This document shows positions 1 through 15,833 of a stretch of 64,000 bases of DNA, piece by piece (position 1 is the stretch's first letter; each line of letters begins with the position of its first letter). Below the pieces are notes generated by a model, which searched no databases, was not told where the DNA came from, and saw only the letters and a list, made by a program, of their open reading frames with translations. Origin of the DNA: Arabidopsis thaliana. Taxonomy: Eukaryota > Streptophyta > Magnoliopsida > Brassicales > Brassicaceae. The position numbers and the translations under genes were made by a program. The DNA lies in contig NC_003076.8 in NCBI RefSeq assembly GCF_000001735.4, positions 19,037,835 through 19,101,834 of the forward strand, given 5' to 3'.

Positions 1-21
1 ACCAATATTAGAATAAGCCAT
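1..21 (-). CDS. Hybrid proline-rich lipid-transfer protein, N-terminal 7 codons only (runs off window)
   Basis: The start codon is the complement of 19-21, and the frame reads MAYSNIG before the window ends. The complete copy at 2120-2503 begins MAYSKIA. The roughly 450 bases upstream of both starts are also alike: both contain an aacatgc stretch and the block acttaatttaaac. This is therefore the 5' end of a tandem paralogue of the next gene, expected to encode a secreted 8-cysteine LTP-like protein of similar length. Only the start of the signal peptide is visible, so nothing can be said about its integrity. Confidence 0.8.
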
Positions 22-1799
22 TGATGAAGAAGTAAAGTTGTAAAGAATTGTCTTCTAACTTACAGTGATACAAAAAAAAAGAATTGTGATCTGTCTTATA
101 GAGATAAAAAAAAAAAACCTAAAAATCTCTGTTTACTATCATTTATCAAGCTTGTGATCTGTTGTGTGAAGAATGGGGATATGGGTTTAGGGTATTTTTG
201 ATGTGTGTTTTTAAATTACAAAATGACAACTAATGAATGAAATAATGTTCATGTGATGATGAATTATTATTAAAGTAGAACGAAATCTTACAACCAGCTG
301 TCAAGATTTATTGAGTTACATGCAGTGCAACATGCAAAAAAAAAATTAATTGAGTGGACAAAGATAATGTTATAACTTAATTTAAACTGTAAACAAATTA
401 AGAACCCATTTTGGGATTAATAGGAGTACTGGAATTCGATCTTTGTTATTTTGTTCCTTTGTGGTTATGCAAAACCCATGATTTGGCCATTATATAACAA
501 TTTTTATACTATTATTAAGGACACTGAATAATATATGAAGTAATATTAGATATTATATAATTTAGGATGTTATAACAAAAACAAATACGAATCAGGGCAA
601 AAAGTTACAAATCAGGCTAACGGTGAAAATGTTCAGTGTAAATCGATTAAAGACTTGATTTATTTAAGCACAACAGATAGGGTTCCAGAGTTTTGTGAAA
701 ACAACAGTTGTAGTTTTAAGCGTTGTTAAATAATTTACATAACTGGTTTAGCGGTTGAAAATAATGTCGGTTTGCTTTTATTTTTTTGGTCCGTACTACA
801 ACGAACTCTAATTTATGATCATTTTTTCGTCTAACGTTTTGTCGGTAGATGACTCTTCGACAAACCATATTATTTTTTGTGCCAATAATAACTTTGACTC
901 CCAAGTTACCATGGATCCTTTGTTGATTTTTTGTAGCTATCGTTTTGTAGCTGATGTTTGTACTTCTTTATGTTATTTATGCTATATTTTCAGCCATATT
1001 ATTCTTATATTTATGACTATTTTGCTCCTTATTTTGTTTTCATGAATAAAACAAGTCTTTGACACAAAAAATGTAGTATTTAAAGAAATTGTTTTCGAAA
1101 ATTACATCATATTTGAAGTTACTTGTCCATCAAACTTTTTTTCTTCTTTACCTTAAGATCCATCTTGTTTAGAAATTTCTCATTAGTTATATTTTGCGCA
1201 GTTTCTTTTACAGCCATTCCGCTCTTTTTTATACTGATTTAACTTGATTTATTTCAATTTTGTAATTTTTTCAATAAGAAAACTTTAGAGATTGAACTCC
1301 ATCAACCTTAGATTTCAAGGAAAAACTAACATTAGTAGTTAATAATGAGACTTTCTTGTACATATATTTTGGTTTTTTTCTTTTCTTAATGCTTTGGCCG
1401 TTTATAATGATTTTATATATTATCGAAATGGGACGACTTTATAACACGTTTAGCTTCTCCTTCCCCCCTCTTTATTTTTATTTCTCAAAATATCACTTCA
1501 GCTATACATTTCATGGGATTTAAATTATTTGCTTCCTAAAGAATTTGCATATTTTAATTTGTTAATATCTGCCTATCTTGGAGACATCGACAGACTGCCA
1601 TATGGTTCGAATAAAAACTTAATCAAAAACAGTCCTAGGTTCGGATTTAATTTTATGTACTTGGTCAAATTTAAGTTCCATGGTTTGTTTGATGGTCTGG
1701 TATAATGCATACAATACAACTTAAATATCTTCTAGACATTATAGCATATCCAATCCATTATTAAGAAGAAGAAAAAAATAAACTGAGAATATTATTTTT
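22..1799. other. Intergenic, promoter side of the partial LTP gene
   Basis: AT-rich DNA. The first 450 bases are the duplicated LTP promoter; two A-runs near 69-77 and 106-117 are absent from the other copy. From about 450 to 1799 I see no gene. The open frames around 716-1045 have no family resemblance and no splice context. Confidence 0.6.
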
Positions 1800-2137
1800 G
1801 AACGATCAACACCTTATTCCATTGATAACATGTAAACAAACTACAACAATGGATAATGATAGAATAGATTCAAACGAGGAATGTTAAAACAAGAAACAAA
1901 TGAAGTTATAACATAATATAGAATCTCTATTTAAAATGTGTAATCTCTAGGCACATTTCAAACAAAGTTGATAAGAGAATAAGCAAAACACTTTTTGATT
2001 TATTTCATTGATGAAGCATAAAACAAATTACAACAATATAAAGATATCATCAAACGAGGAATTTTAAAAACAGGAATGAAATGTGAGATATAGAAATCTC
2101 AATTTAAAATGTGTAATCTCTAGGCACATTTGAAACC
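1800..2137. repeat. Tandem duplication containing the LTP gene 3' end
   Basis: About 160 bases at 1800-1963 are repeated with differences at roughly 1985-2137. The second copy includes the last codons and stop of the LTP gene and its 3' UTR. Both contain the block atgtgtaatctctaggcaca (near 1937 and 2109), followed by ttt(c/g)aaac, the complement of the C-terminal Gly-Phe-Lys codons. The first copy is therefore a fossil LTP 3' end with no gene body attached. Confidence 0.65.
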
Positions 2138-2503
2138 AGATGGAACCTTCTTACCACAATGGTTTAGGACAACGTTCAAAGAAATGGGAACATTAAGGTT
2201 GATACCAAGAACATTAGCCTTTAGGGCAGTGCAAAGACAGACCGCGGCTTCAAGATCAACTAGACCTTTGATAAGAGCGCAACAGTTGGACGTTGGTGGC
2301 AGAGAAACCTTAACCAAATCCAACACGTTAGCACATACCTTAAGTTTAAGAGCGTCTTTACAAGTGGGTTTAGGAGATGGCGTTGCGGGTTTCTTGTGGT
2401 GGCTCTTGGGCGGTGGTGGTGGACAAGGGACTGAAGTCGAGCTGACTAAAGTGAAGAAGATGACATTGAAGATGAGGAGAAGAGCAATCTTAGAATAAGC
2501 CAT
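2120..2503 (-). CDS. Hybrid proline-rich / 8-cysteine lipid-transfer-like protein, 127 aa
   Basis: Single-exon gene for a small secreted protein of the protease inhibitor/seed storage/LTP superfamily (EARLI1/AIR1-like hybrid proline-rich subgroup). Residues 1-25 form a hydrophobic signal peptide. A short proline-rich stretch ([20 protein letters not shown]) follows. The eight-cysteine module spans about 48-126 in the pattern C48, C57, C74C75, C89xC91, C116, C126, which forms four disulfides around a hydrophobic cavity in this family. These proteins act in or at the cell wall; a specific ligand cannot be read from sequence. The first ATG fits the signal peptide exactly. A tandem copy begins at position 21 on the same strand, and the two promoters are homologous. 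Confidence 0.93.
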   Translation of the reverse strand: MAYSKIALLLIFNVIFFTLVSSTSVPCPPPPPKSHHKKPATPSPKPTCKDALKLKVCANVLDLVKVSLPPTSNCCALIKGLVDLEAAVCLCTALKANVLGINLNVPISLNVVLNHCGKKVPSGFKCA

Positions 2504-4958
2504 GGAGGAGGAAGTAAAAAGTTATAAGAGTTTGTTTTAGAAGTTATAAAGCTTGAGGTGTGTTGTGTGAAGAATGTGGAGATGGTCTTAGGGTTTTTAT
2601 AGGGCAAAGATTGTGATATTGGTGTTGTATGTTTTCATTACAAACTGACGAGAGGCAACCAAATGAATTAAATATTAGATGAAATAATTCATGATGAATG
2701 ATTATTATTATAATTATTATGTATTGATTGATCTTACAACCTGTTAAGAAACATCAGTTTGCACAACATGCAAAAAATATTAATTAAGTGGAGAAAGACA
2801 AGCTTATCCCTAACTTAATTTAAACCGTAAGCAAATAATGCATTTTTGGACTATACGTGTAATGCAATTCGATTTTTGTTCTTTTCTTCTTTGTGGTAAT
2901 ATGCAAAGCCCATGTGTTCGTTTGGAACGTCCATGTGATTTGAGTAACCTGTGATAACGTTTATTATTTTTTGTGATTAAAGATATCGGATGATAAATCT
3001 AAAAGTTGATACTATAATTTACAAATGGTGGTTACACAATTAATTCAGTGTATACCGATATGTTAATTGTTAAATGTAGTTAACCTTTAATCAAAAAAAA
3101 AGTTCGATATGTATTTTCGAGGAAATAATAAACAACACTATTAATTATGAGTACTTTGTATTGAATTACAATAAATTATTTCGCTAAACTGAAGTTGCTT
3201 ATGATATATACTCCGCCTGTTTTTTCATTTTTTATTTATTTATACTACTTTGTGACTATAAACTTGATTATTAATATTTTCGATTTTTAATTAATTTGAT
3301 TAGGTTATAAAGTTTTCCATAAAATTATTTTGCCTATTTTAGAAGGTTGTGGAATGTTGTGATTTGTGACTATAGCTAGTATATATTATTTAAAACATAC
3401 TTTTTAGTTTTTATTCAAAATACTTTATTTATATTGTGCGAGACGAATTTATGTGAGACGGTTGAATTTGTTTGTCAGTGAAAACTGAAAACGATGATGT
3501 TGTTGGGTTGCTGCTAATGAGTAATGATTGTTGGTTAAGTGATTCGACCGTTGTGGACCGAACTCAACCTAATTAACTCGATCTATAGTAGTCCTTCGGC
3601 TACCGATTGGGAAAGATCCTTCATGAGACAAATGCTTTGTGACTTTAGGTCTCCAATGTGTATTATTTTTGTTATAGGTGTATTATTGTATATTAACTAA
3701 ACTATTCATGCGAACTACAATATATCAATTAACTATATTAACTAGTTTCATTTGCTTTTTTGTGTGCCTGCTTTTATGTATCCAGGGCAAGCCAAGCCTG
3801 TCTAATAATTGTAGTAGCGAGTGGGCCAGTTAGGCCCAATATCTGCAAATTGATATATTGTTGTAAATTTTGGGCTCTCTCTTAAATGCCTTTTACTACA
3901 TACATATTGAACATGATAGAAAAAAGTAATAATACGACAAACATATCATCCTAAATTTGCGCATTTTATCATACTGAACCATCAAGATTGACAGATTTTT
4001 TGAAAAAAAGAAGGCAAAGATTAAATTTTCTTACTCATTTTTCTTTTTCTCTTTATGGTTTGAGGCGATTGAAAAGGTTTGGTTTGTCTTTAGCCTAACA
4101 AGTAGAGATATGTGGCCTTCCAAGTGTCATTGGTCAATTTCTGGCCTTGGATGATAAGAATTCATCATAATTTTCTTATAACCGTTTTCTCATATGATAT
4201 AAAGACACGTTAGTAACATTTTGTCTGTTGATTCAAAGACCATGGATTTGATATTTGTAATAATGAGTTTTGCTTTTGCTAAAATGTGTGTGAGTTCAGT
4301 GTTTCTGATAATTAGCAACCTAATTAGCATTTATTTGAAACTTTTAAAACAACAAATCTTAATGTAAATATGTATAACAAATGATATGACATGTCTTATT
4401 GTCTTGTAAACAAAACACTAGGACATGATTCCCTTTTAAGAAACGACTAAAATATATTAAAATCTTGACGAAAAATAACATTAAACTTCATTAGTTTGGT
4501 CAGAAATTTTAACATTAATAAACGGCCGTCATGAACACAGTGCTATTTTCGTGACCTCTCGTTCTCTGTATTGTCCAATATTCACCATTTATAGTATTAA
4601 ATTCTTACTTAGATTCAACTTTTTGTTTTATTTTTCACATTCTTTTGTTGGTTAGAAATAGTGTGTAAACGCGGGAAAAGTGACGGCAGTTTAACATTAA
4701 CATTATTCGACGTCGGCTGTTCTTTCTTTTTTTTCACGTCTAAACGTAAAGCATAAGAATCGAATCTACTTGATGGTTTCTATCTAACTACAGTTTACGA
4801 ATTTTTTAATAGAACTGAGATTCTTTTTAAAAAAATAAGCTGAGAATCTTAATTCAAAATCCATACTGTTTCTTTTCAAATTTTCCCAGTCGTAGGAATC
4901 AATATATACTACAGCTCTATAATATGACAAAATAGAAAGTAAATACTACTCTAAGTTG
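2504..4958. other. Intergenic, AT-rich
   Basis: The first 350 bases are the LTP promoter, homologous to the upstream copy. The rest holds no gene I can support. An isolated acgcgggaaaag near 4669 resembles an E2F site, but it is far from any gene. Confidence 0.5.
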
Positions 4959-4970
4959 CATCACTTTCTC

Positions 4971-5134
4971 ATTTTTTTTTTTCGAATACTAAGAGGTCTG
5001 GGCCGAAGTCCGTAACTTCCCCAGATCCGAAACCACAATATGTAATATAAGTTTTGTCATAAGCGTCATTTGAACCGGCGACCTCTAAGTTTCACCTAGA
5101 ACCTTTACCAATTGAGCTAACGACACTTTATTTA
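4971..5134 (-). mobile_element. tRNA-derived SINE with perfect 12-bp target-site duplication
   Basis: On the minus strand the element starts with a tRNA-like head. Box A TAGCTCAATTGG is the complement of 5108-5119 and matches the pol III consensus exactly. A degenerate box B, GGTTCAAATGA, lies at 5066-5076. The 3' end is a poly(A) tail (T-run at 4972-4982 on the plus strand). The sequence catcactttctc occurs at 4959-4970 and again at 5135-5146, a perfect target duplication. About 164 bp, typical of Brassicaceae RathE/SB-type SINEs; I cannot assign the family. Confidence 0.88.
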
Positions 5135-5146
5135 CATCACTTTCTC

Positions 5147-6829
5147 TCAGTTGTCATTATACTACTTTCAGTTAATAATAGACTAATACTTTTCAATATA
5201 GTTTCGCAAATACTTCATCAATAAAAAAAAGTTACAAAATGATAAACAAAACGTAAAAAATGCAAAAACAATACAAATAAGTGTTCTTTCATATTTTCTG
5301 TCATTTCGTAAATTTATTTTAGTTTATTCTATGTAGTTTACGTGTGTTTCTGTAACTTTACCAGTCGAAATCACTATAAATCATTGTTAAATATAGAAAT
5401 GGTCAAACACTGATCAGATTTTAAAACAACGTGATGAAAATAAAATTTGGTCAAACAAATGTATTTACGAGAAAAGTCGGTCAACTAAATTAGAAAAAAG
5501 ATACAATGGTCATTGTCTCTTTAAATTCCGAAAGCAACAGACAAAAATGCGGAAAGATGCAAACACTTGTAATTACCATGTTTTGTTTTTATTAGTGAGA
5601 AGTTAGTTAGAGTTTTTGACCCGTAATTAATTTTTATTTTGAGTCAGAGATCAAAGCACATTCACATTTTAATGCCATTTATTACAATTACACACTGTCG
5701 CGTGTATTTCATCTGAAGTTAAAGTCTAGAATAAGTTAAATTGGATTGAATGATTAACCATTGTCAGCATTTAATTTCTTCAATACTCTTGTTTTTCTTA
5801 TGTAATTTTGACTACCTCTCTGACTCTCTCCATTAGTGTACACGGAAAACAAAAATTGTAGTGATTTGTGTTTTCTTATTTATTGAAGTAATTGTACATT
5901 AGTATACACGTTTAGATAGAATCTTAGAGAGGTCATGTTTTTATACTTCTGGTGACTTGGTCGTTATATAACCATTAACAACAACAAAAATTGGTCGTTT
6001 GCTACCACTCTGTCTATGTTGTTGGTCCAGTTGTACATCTTTTCTTAGAGATACAATATATTACATTCAATACTAACGTAAGTTCCATACTTGCATGTTA
6101 TTGTACATGTTAAATATAGGGATATTGTTTTCTAAATTATCTAAAATAATGGCAAATGGAGTGATTGGTCAAATGGTTGACATGAGAGCAGAATGTGCAT
6201 GTCTGAGAGCATATAATCCTTGTTAGCTGTTAATTAGGATATTTCTTTTGCTTGAAGACATTATTAGTTTCACGACCATCACATTCGTTAATATAGCATA
6301 TAAACATGACACATGGATACATCAATAAACAAAACAAATCTATGTATGATATATAATAGTTTACGGTCCATCTATTGGTCCCATTGACTAATTCACAACT
6401 TATTTGATTCATATTTTATATATACATGTCACAACCCATATCACAAAAGATTCCAGAAACACAAATATTTTTAATTCTTATAAATAATATTATCTAAATT
6501 ACCACTTCCTAACTGGATAATGCATATCTAATAATAATGATTTCTAAATGGATAATATATAGTTGCATACAAATATATATTTTCAAGCACTCTTGGCAGG
6601 GGAAATAAATACCAGTATGTGCAAGCTTAATTATACCAAAATAGTAGGTTATTCCTTAGTGGATTGGTAAAACTAAAACAACATGACATTTATTAACATA
6701 TAGCTAGGTTAGTCCATATTTAACCAAAAATTCATAGATGACAAAATATATTAGATTTAAATATTATGATGTGAACAAGATATGTAATATATTGATTTGC
6801 ACCAGTTTGGTGAGTTATCATCTAGGTTC
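5147..6829. other. Intergenic, AT-rich
   Basis: No gene or RNA recognised. A short open frame near 6230-6412 on the minus strand has no features of a real protein. Confidence 0.5.
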
Positions 6830-6844
6830 AAACTCGTATAATAC

Positions 6845-6870
6845 GAACTTTTTGACCCAAAAAAAAAAAA
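6845..6870 (+). mobile_element. Micro-retroinsertion: 14-nt body plus poly(A), 14-bp flanking repeats
   Basis: The body gaactttttgaccc (6845-6858) followed by A12 is flanked by aactcgtataatac at 6831-6844 and 6869-6882, the second copy sharing two A's with the tail. This is the structure of a severely 5'-truncated, target-primed reverse-transcription insertion. The preceding bases (box B-like ggttcaaactc at 6825-6835) resemble a decayed SINE head, so the body could instead be that SINE's own 3' end. Confidence 0.6.
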
Positions 6871-6882
6871 CTCGTATAATAC

Positions 6883-8640
6883 ATTTTGATGACCAAAGAA
6901 AATAATCTATATGGCATATAAAAATATTTTAGGAAAATAGTATGATAGTATAGACGTGTGATCTCTAAAACAAAAGTGGGATAATTAACAAAGACTTAGA
7001 AGAGAGTGACATACATTTTTATTTTTCAACATTCAAATCTATGATCTTTTCTTTTAAAAAGGGAATAGGAGATTTAAGAAAATATAGAAAGAAGGTCATA
7101 AAAGAAAATTAAAATATAACTAAATTATAGTAAAATGGACGTATCTGTTAGAAAAATAGACAAAATAGTCTTTCATATAATGTCAAATGGAAGTTATGAA
7201 CCAATGGTTTATATAAGAAGAGGGATATAAATGACACAGAAATAATAAACTAGTAAAAGAATGGTTTGGACATTATTGGATATGAACAAGAAGAACAAAT
7301 AAACTAAGAGAAAATAGGCAAAAAAAAAACATCGAATTTTTTGTCTGTCATTCAAATAGGTTTAACTACGACAACAAGTGAATATTTTTTGGGTGGGTCT
7401 AGTCGAATATTCTAACCACTACATAGATTGGGAAAGCTAAACTAAGAAGCCTAAGACCAAGCAGAACCGGTTACAGAGTAGCTAAACCGCAAGGACTGAA
7501 ACCGGTTAATGAAGCCGAGCCACATTGGTATGGTACAGCTTTCGTTTTCGCTGACTTCACAAAACTAATCATTATACCTAACTCATCACAGTTTATTTAT
7601 TTATAAGAAAAGAGAAACCGAAATTAAGAATGGACCAATGGATTTCTGTTGGGATAATGGCTTTAACCGGGAACCGGAAAACCCGGTGAGCTCACCACCA
7701 CCCACAGTAACAGTAACCAAGAAAAACAATTGTCTTCCCAATGCACCTGCCACGTGTATAGAGACAGTACAGAAGTGTCACCACGTTTCGACTTTCTGTT
7801 GTTTAAATGACTTGAATACCCTCCGTTATGACACTATTTTACTGTTTGAAGGAAACGCAAGATTGATGAAACGGCGTTTTAATGGGTTGGCAGCGTTTGG
7901 TTGAACCACCTAACAACCACCACTTTCCTTCACACTTATAGTTCCTTTTTTTTTATTTTTTTATTTTATTTTCTGTTGGGAATCTATTTTTTCTTTATTT
8001 TTTTATTAAGCATTTGGTCTTAAACAATTATAAAAATAAAGCTGATTGGTACAAGTATTAAAAAGGAAAAAAGGCTGACTGATAATGGAGTTGATTAGCT
8101 ACAGCTATAGATTAATAATAGCTGAAACCTTTTATTTAATATTTGTTTACTGGAAAATAGTGGTTGTAAATTTCAAACAAATAAAATGTACATCTTTTTA
8201 AATTTAGAACAAATATAACAAAAGTAAACATTAGTTTGTTAGAAATTTTTAAAAATATAAAAATATTTAATTTTTGATTAGACTATTCACTTTTTCTTTA
8301 AATAAGATATATTTTAATATGATTGGATTATACTTTGCTTAAAATCTTGGGATGTTTATGAAATGACTTAAAAATTCTTAAAATAGATCATGACCGCACC
8401 AATCGCAGCAAAACGGTAGGAGCGTTCATTAGACACCTAATTGGCTAATTGATATGGCTTGTGAAGAATTTGGGAACCTTCCCGATATTCACCAATATTT
8501 AATTATAATTTGTTGTTTTCTTTAGAATTTTAATTAGGAACGGCTTTTGTGTTAAAATTACGGTGGCCACTAAAGCATACACGTTTTGGAGTATAAAACT
8601 ATAAATTATACATTCATAACAATTTTTTCCGGTTTTCCAA
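6883..8640. other. Intergenic / upstream region of JMJ13
   Basis: No certain gene. An 88-codon ATG frame at 7638-7904 (+) lies just before the JMJ13 promoter. It has no recognisable domain and low credibility. It contains ccacgtgt (G-box-like) near 7751. Confidence 0.4.
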
Positions 8641-8798
8641 GTTTCTTCCTCTCTCGGTCCTCTTTTAGCATCTCTACAGTTTCTCTCTCCTCTACCGCCG
8701 GAAAAAAAAAACGATTTCTCCGGCCGGTTTTGGTTTCTCCGTTCCGTTAATAGCCTTCGTTTTCTCGTCCTTGGAATCGTCCTCTGGTTGATTTCTGA

Positions 8799-8945
8799 AT
8801 GTTCGTTTGACTCGGCTACGCGGCGATTCGGATCTCCGTGTTTGACTCGGTCCCTGGCTCGTTACGCGGCGTTTTCGTAGAATGTGGTTTACTTTGTTTG
8901 CATGCCAGGCTTTGTATTGAATTCGTGGGGCGAGATCGTGATCTA
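8799..8945 (+). promoter_or_regulatory. Upstream ORFs in the JMJ13 leader
   Basis: The leader before the JMJ13 start has short ATG frames at 8799-8810 (MFV stop), 8882-8920 (12 codons) and 8901-8945 (14 codons). A further out-of-frame ATG at 9049 overlaps the main start at 9054. If this leader is unspliced, ribosomes meet four upstream AUGs, which normally lowers main-frame translation. Confidence 0.5.
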
Positions 8946-9053
8946 GGGTTTCGTCTCTGTTCTTTTGGTTCGTTGCTTGTTGTGGTCGCTTTTTGTTTCT
9001 TAATCCGGCTGAAGAAAACGAAAGTCTACAGAGATAATAGATTACGGAATGAT

Positions 9054-13046
<3,993 letters not shown>

Positions 13047-13768
13047 CGTGACAGCTTCAAGTTTCCTCCTAACTACAATTCTTTTAAATTGGCTGATCTC
13101 TAACAATACAGGAAAAGCAAAAAAAAAAAGGAATCAAAAGCAAAAAAAAATATTCAGTATCTGATTTTATTGTCATTATTTTTTTTAATCATGGGAGAAA
13201 GAAGAAGAAGAAGCAACAGACAAAAGAAGGAAAAAAGCATTTAACCAGCCAAGCCAACCAACCAACCAACCAACCAACACTATTGGTTTCTTTTTAGGAT
13301 TTACCAAATCTTTGATTCTTTGTGCACATCTGTACACACCTTTTTTAATCTCTTCTTGTTCCTTCTTCTTTTCTTACGATGTAAATCTCTTTTTTCTCCT
13401 TTAAGTGGTATTTGTTGTTGTTCATGATTATGCATAGAAATCCCAATTCTCTCTTTAAAAAGATTATGAACAACTTCCACCTACTAGAACCGGAGGAACA
13501 CAATTTTCTTTCCTTGCATACAAAACTTACAGATAAAGCCATCATGTTAGTACACGTTCGAAAGTTTCTTCTCATGCCAATAAAAGTTACCATTAGGTTA
13601 ATAATAATCGGTCCCAACTCCCAACATATTAAGCTACAGAGACACATTCGACAGACAAGAAGCAAAGTACAGATGCCAACTTAAACCAAACTAAAGTCTT
13701 AAGACAACATGAATAAATAGAAAGATCTTTTCCTCAGTAATTTCTTCTCACCCTCACATCCATCATCA
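13047..13768. other. JMJ13 3' UTR and convergent intergenic region
   Basis: Contains A-runs, an (aacc)n microsatellite at about 13246-13277, and the likely 3' UTR of the minus-strand B3 gene. No further gene. Confidence 0.5.
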
Positions 13769-15366
13769 TTAGGGTTTGGAGACAACTAGAAGTAGCTCCT
13801 CCGGTTTGATGAATGTAAACTTGCAGGTATATATCCCCAACAACAAGGGGATACTCTTTAACCAAACATTGCCATCCACCAGAGAAAGCTCCATAACTCC
13901 CCAGATACACCACATTCCAAAATTTCTTCCCATTTGGATGATGGACTTTGAATATTGTTTTCTCAACCGGCATTTGATCCTTAACAGAACTTCGGATCCT
14001 CTACACACTCAAAAAAAGTTTGATTCACATATCAGTTTTTTTTATAAAAACAATCATTGCTCAATACAGAGATTTTGTTTAGAGTGTTTTTATCTTACCA
14101 GATTGTAGAGATATGCTGGCTGGAATACGGCCGTGAATTCTACAGCAGTAGATGAAGAGGCACCTGCCTCATCTCTTCGGGCTCTAACCACTTTCTCGGT
14201 CCTTTTAGATTCTTGGGATTCCTCAGCTGCCTTCTTCCCAAGTTTGAGCTTCCTTCCAACAGATTCAGCTGCGGTTGTCCGGCCACGATTACTTGACTCA
14301 GACACCACCTCTTCCTTCTTGTCATCTTCCCCTTGTTCTGTTCTGAATCTTCTAATACGACCTGATTCATCATCAATAGTAAAAACGAATCAGTTTCTTT
14401 ATAATCTGTTCATTGTTTCATAATCAGAAAAGCAAATCTTACTTGAAGATGCCAAGAAGGCTCTAGGTTGTGGAGGTTGCATCATCTCCTTCCCATCAAC
14501 TCACGGGTTGCTTAAAGATGTTGACAGTAAAGTTCATCTCTCCTTTGTGAGTGAAGGTAATAAACTCACGGGTTCCCAAAGTGTTGTCCCTCACAAACTT
14601 CTCCCATCCAGACTTCTCCATGTAGTAAAATGTCGGGTTTTTGGAGATTCCTACTTCCCAAGAGCGTCCCCATTGCGTTCTTACTTCATCTTACAGGAAA
14701 GCTCTTTGTCCGTGAAGCTTCTCACAAAGTCATAAGGAAGTGCCCGCTTTTGTTTATACAAATAAGATGCAAGAGACAATAATAATAAGAATGTAGTATC
14801 TTCAATTACACACAAAAGACAAACCCAACAAGATATTGAAAAAGAACAGAGCACAAATCTCATCCAGAAGAAACAAAGGTGAAATATAAAGCATACACAT
14901 TCAGACAGAGAACCGAGAGATTCAACAAAACCATGTTCGTTAAAGATAAAAAAAAACTGCCGTGAGGCTATTGAGACCCATATTGACCAAAAGATTCAAC
15001 CTTTAAAACACAGCTCACATTCAGACAGAGAAGCAAAAACAGTAACTTATTTGATACACATAAAGACAACTGACGAAAGATTTAACCTTTCCAAACAAAG
15101 TTAACAAGATTCAAACCTTTACGGCAAGACCCATTGTCATATAACGACAAGATTCAACCTTTAAGACAACACCCATTTGTTACAGAAAACAAAAAGTCTC
15201 AAACTTTCCAAACTATTACAAGAAATCGCCAAAATTAGAAAAACAGAGTTTTGAACATTGTTACCAAGTTCTCTGAAGAAACATCAACACTTTGAAGCAC
15301 CATGAAGAAGCTTTTGTTATTCCTTTCTTCTTTGCACCGAAGATATCCAGGGTTCGTAGTAGCCAT
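13769..15366 (-). pseudogene. Two-domain B3/REM transcription-factor gene, frame broken
   Basis: Deduced exons on the minus strand: 15265-15366 ([20 protein letters not shown]...), 14443-14746, 14099-14361 and 13769-14000. Exon borders are canonical and phases agree. Exon 2 encodes the rest of a REM-type B3 domain ([20 protein letters not shown], then [22 protein letters not shown] and FTHKG in another frame). Exon 3 is a charged linker ([20 protein letters not shown]). Exon 4 begins a second B3 domain ([28 protein letters not shown]). Three lesions: one base missing at about 14683, giving an in-frame TAA; about 10 extra bases at 14498-14507; and +1 (or +4) at about 13829, before a C-terminal [17 protein letters not shown]3/REM proteins are plant DNA-binding factors. 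As read, no full-length product is possible, although shorter products from alternative starts are. I recall a locus here annotated as a B3 family protein. Confidence 0.78.
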
Positions 15367-15833
15367 CGCTTTCGTTGTAAATTTCTTTCTCTCGTCTCTC
15401 TCTCACACTCTCTTCTTCTCTACTTATCTCTCTGATATGAATATGCACCAATCTCTCTACTTATTATTTTCTAACAAATGATTCAGTCAAAAGTGGTCAA
15501 AGTGATAAACTTGTCCTCTCAGACAGAACTTAAGACAAAAGTACAAACGTGAGATCATCTTTTTTTAGATCACATACACAATGACACAAACGTGAGATCA
15601 TCTTTTAGATTACAGTATAGTTCCATATGAACTTGGGCTGAAAATATTGGGCCTATAACTAAAAGACCAATTCATTCTTTCCTCACAACTAAAAAGCCCA
15701 CCAAAACGCAAAAATATCACAAAGCTTTGATTTGGGGTTTAACAAGGGTTACTACAGTTTCCACCATTTCCCTGAAGAAGACGAAGAAGAGGAAGAAGAG
15801 GAAGAAGTCGAAGCTGTTCATCAATCGTCCGAA
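15367..15833. promoter_or_regulatory. Shared divergent promoter between the B3 gene and nMAT2
   Basis: The two divergent start codons are 467 bp apart. The interval contains tgggcc/ggcctat near 15648 and agccca near 15695, GGCCCA-type (site II-like) elements often found upstream of plant genes for organelle proteins. A CT-rich stretch lies by the B3 start. The frame upstream of the nMAT2 ATG stays open back to about 15693 but has no ATG; its acidic run (EEDEEEEEEE) would be leader sequence. Confidence 0.55.

Noticed and set aside
2130-2498. 122-codon plus-strand frame opposite the LTP gene
   Set aside because: It is the antisense shadow of a clear 8-cysteine LTP with signal peptide; the plus translation has no domain.
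5041-5126. A tRNA gene
   Set aside because: Box A is perfect but box B is degenerate, no cloverleaf closes, and a poly(A) tail with target duplication shows a SINE.
7638-7904. 88-codon ATG frame before JMJ13
   Set aside because: No domain, signal peptide or repeat, and composition like the flanks; treated as chance.
15732-15833. Extension of nMAT2 to a 769-residue protein
   Set aside because: The upstream start is TTG, not ATG. The ATG at 15834 gives a mitochondrial-type N-terminus and the 735-aa length expected. Kept only as a low-probability alternative start.
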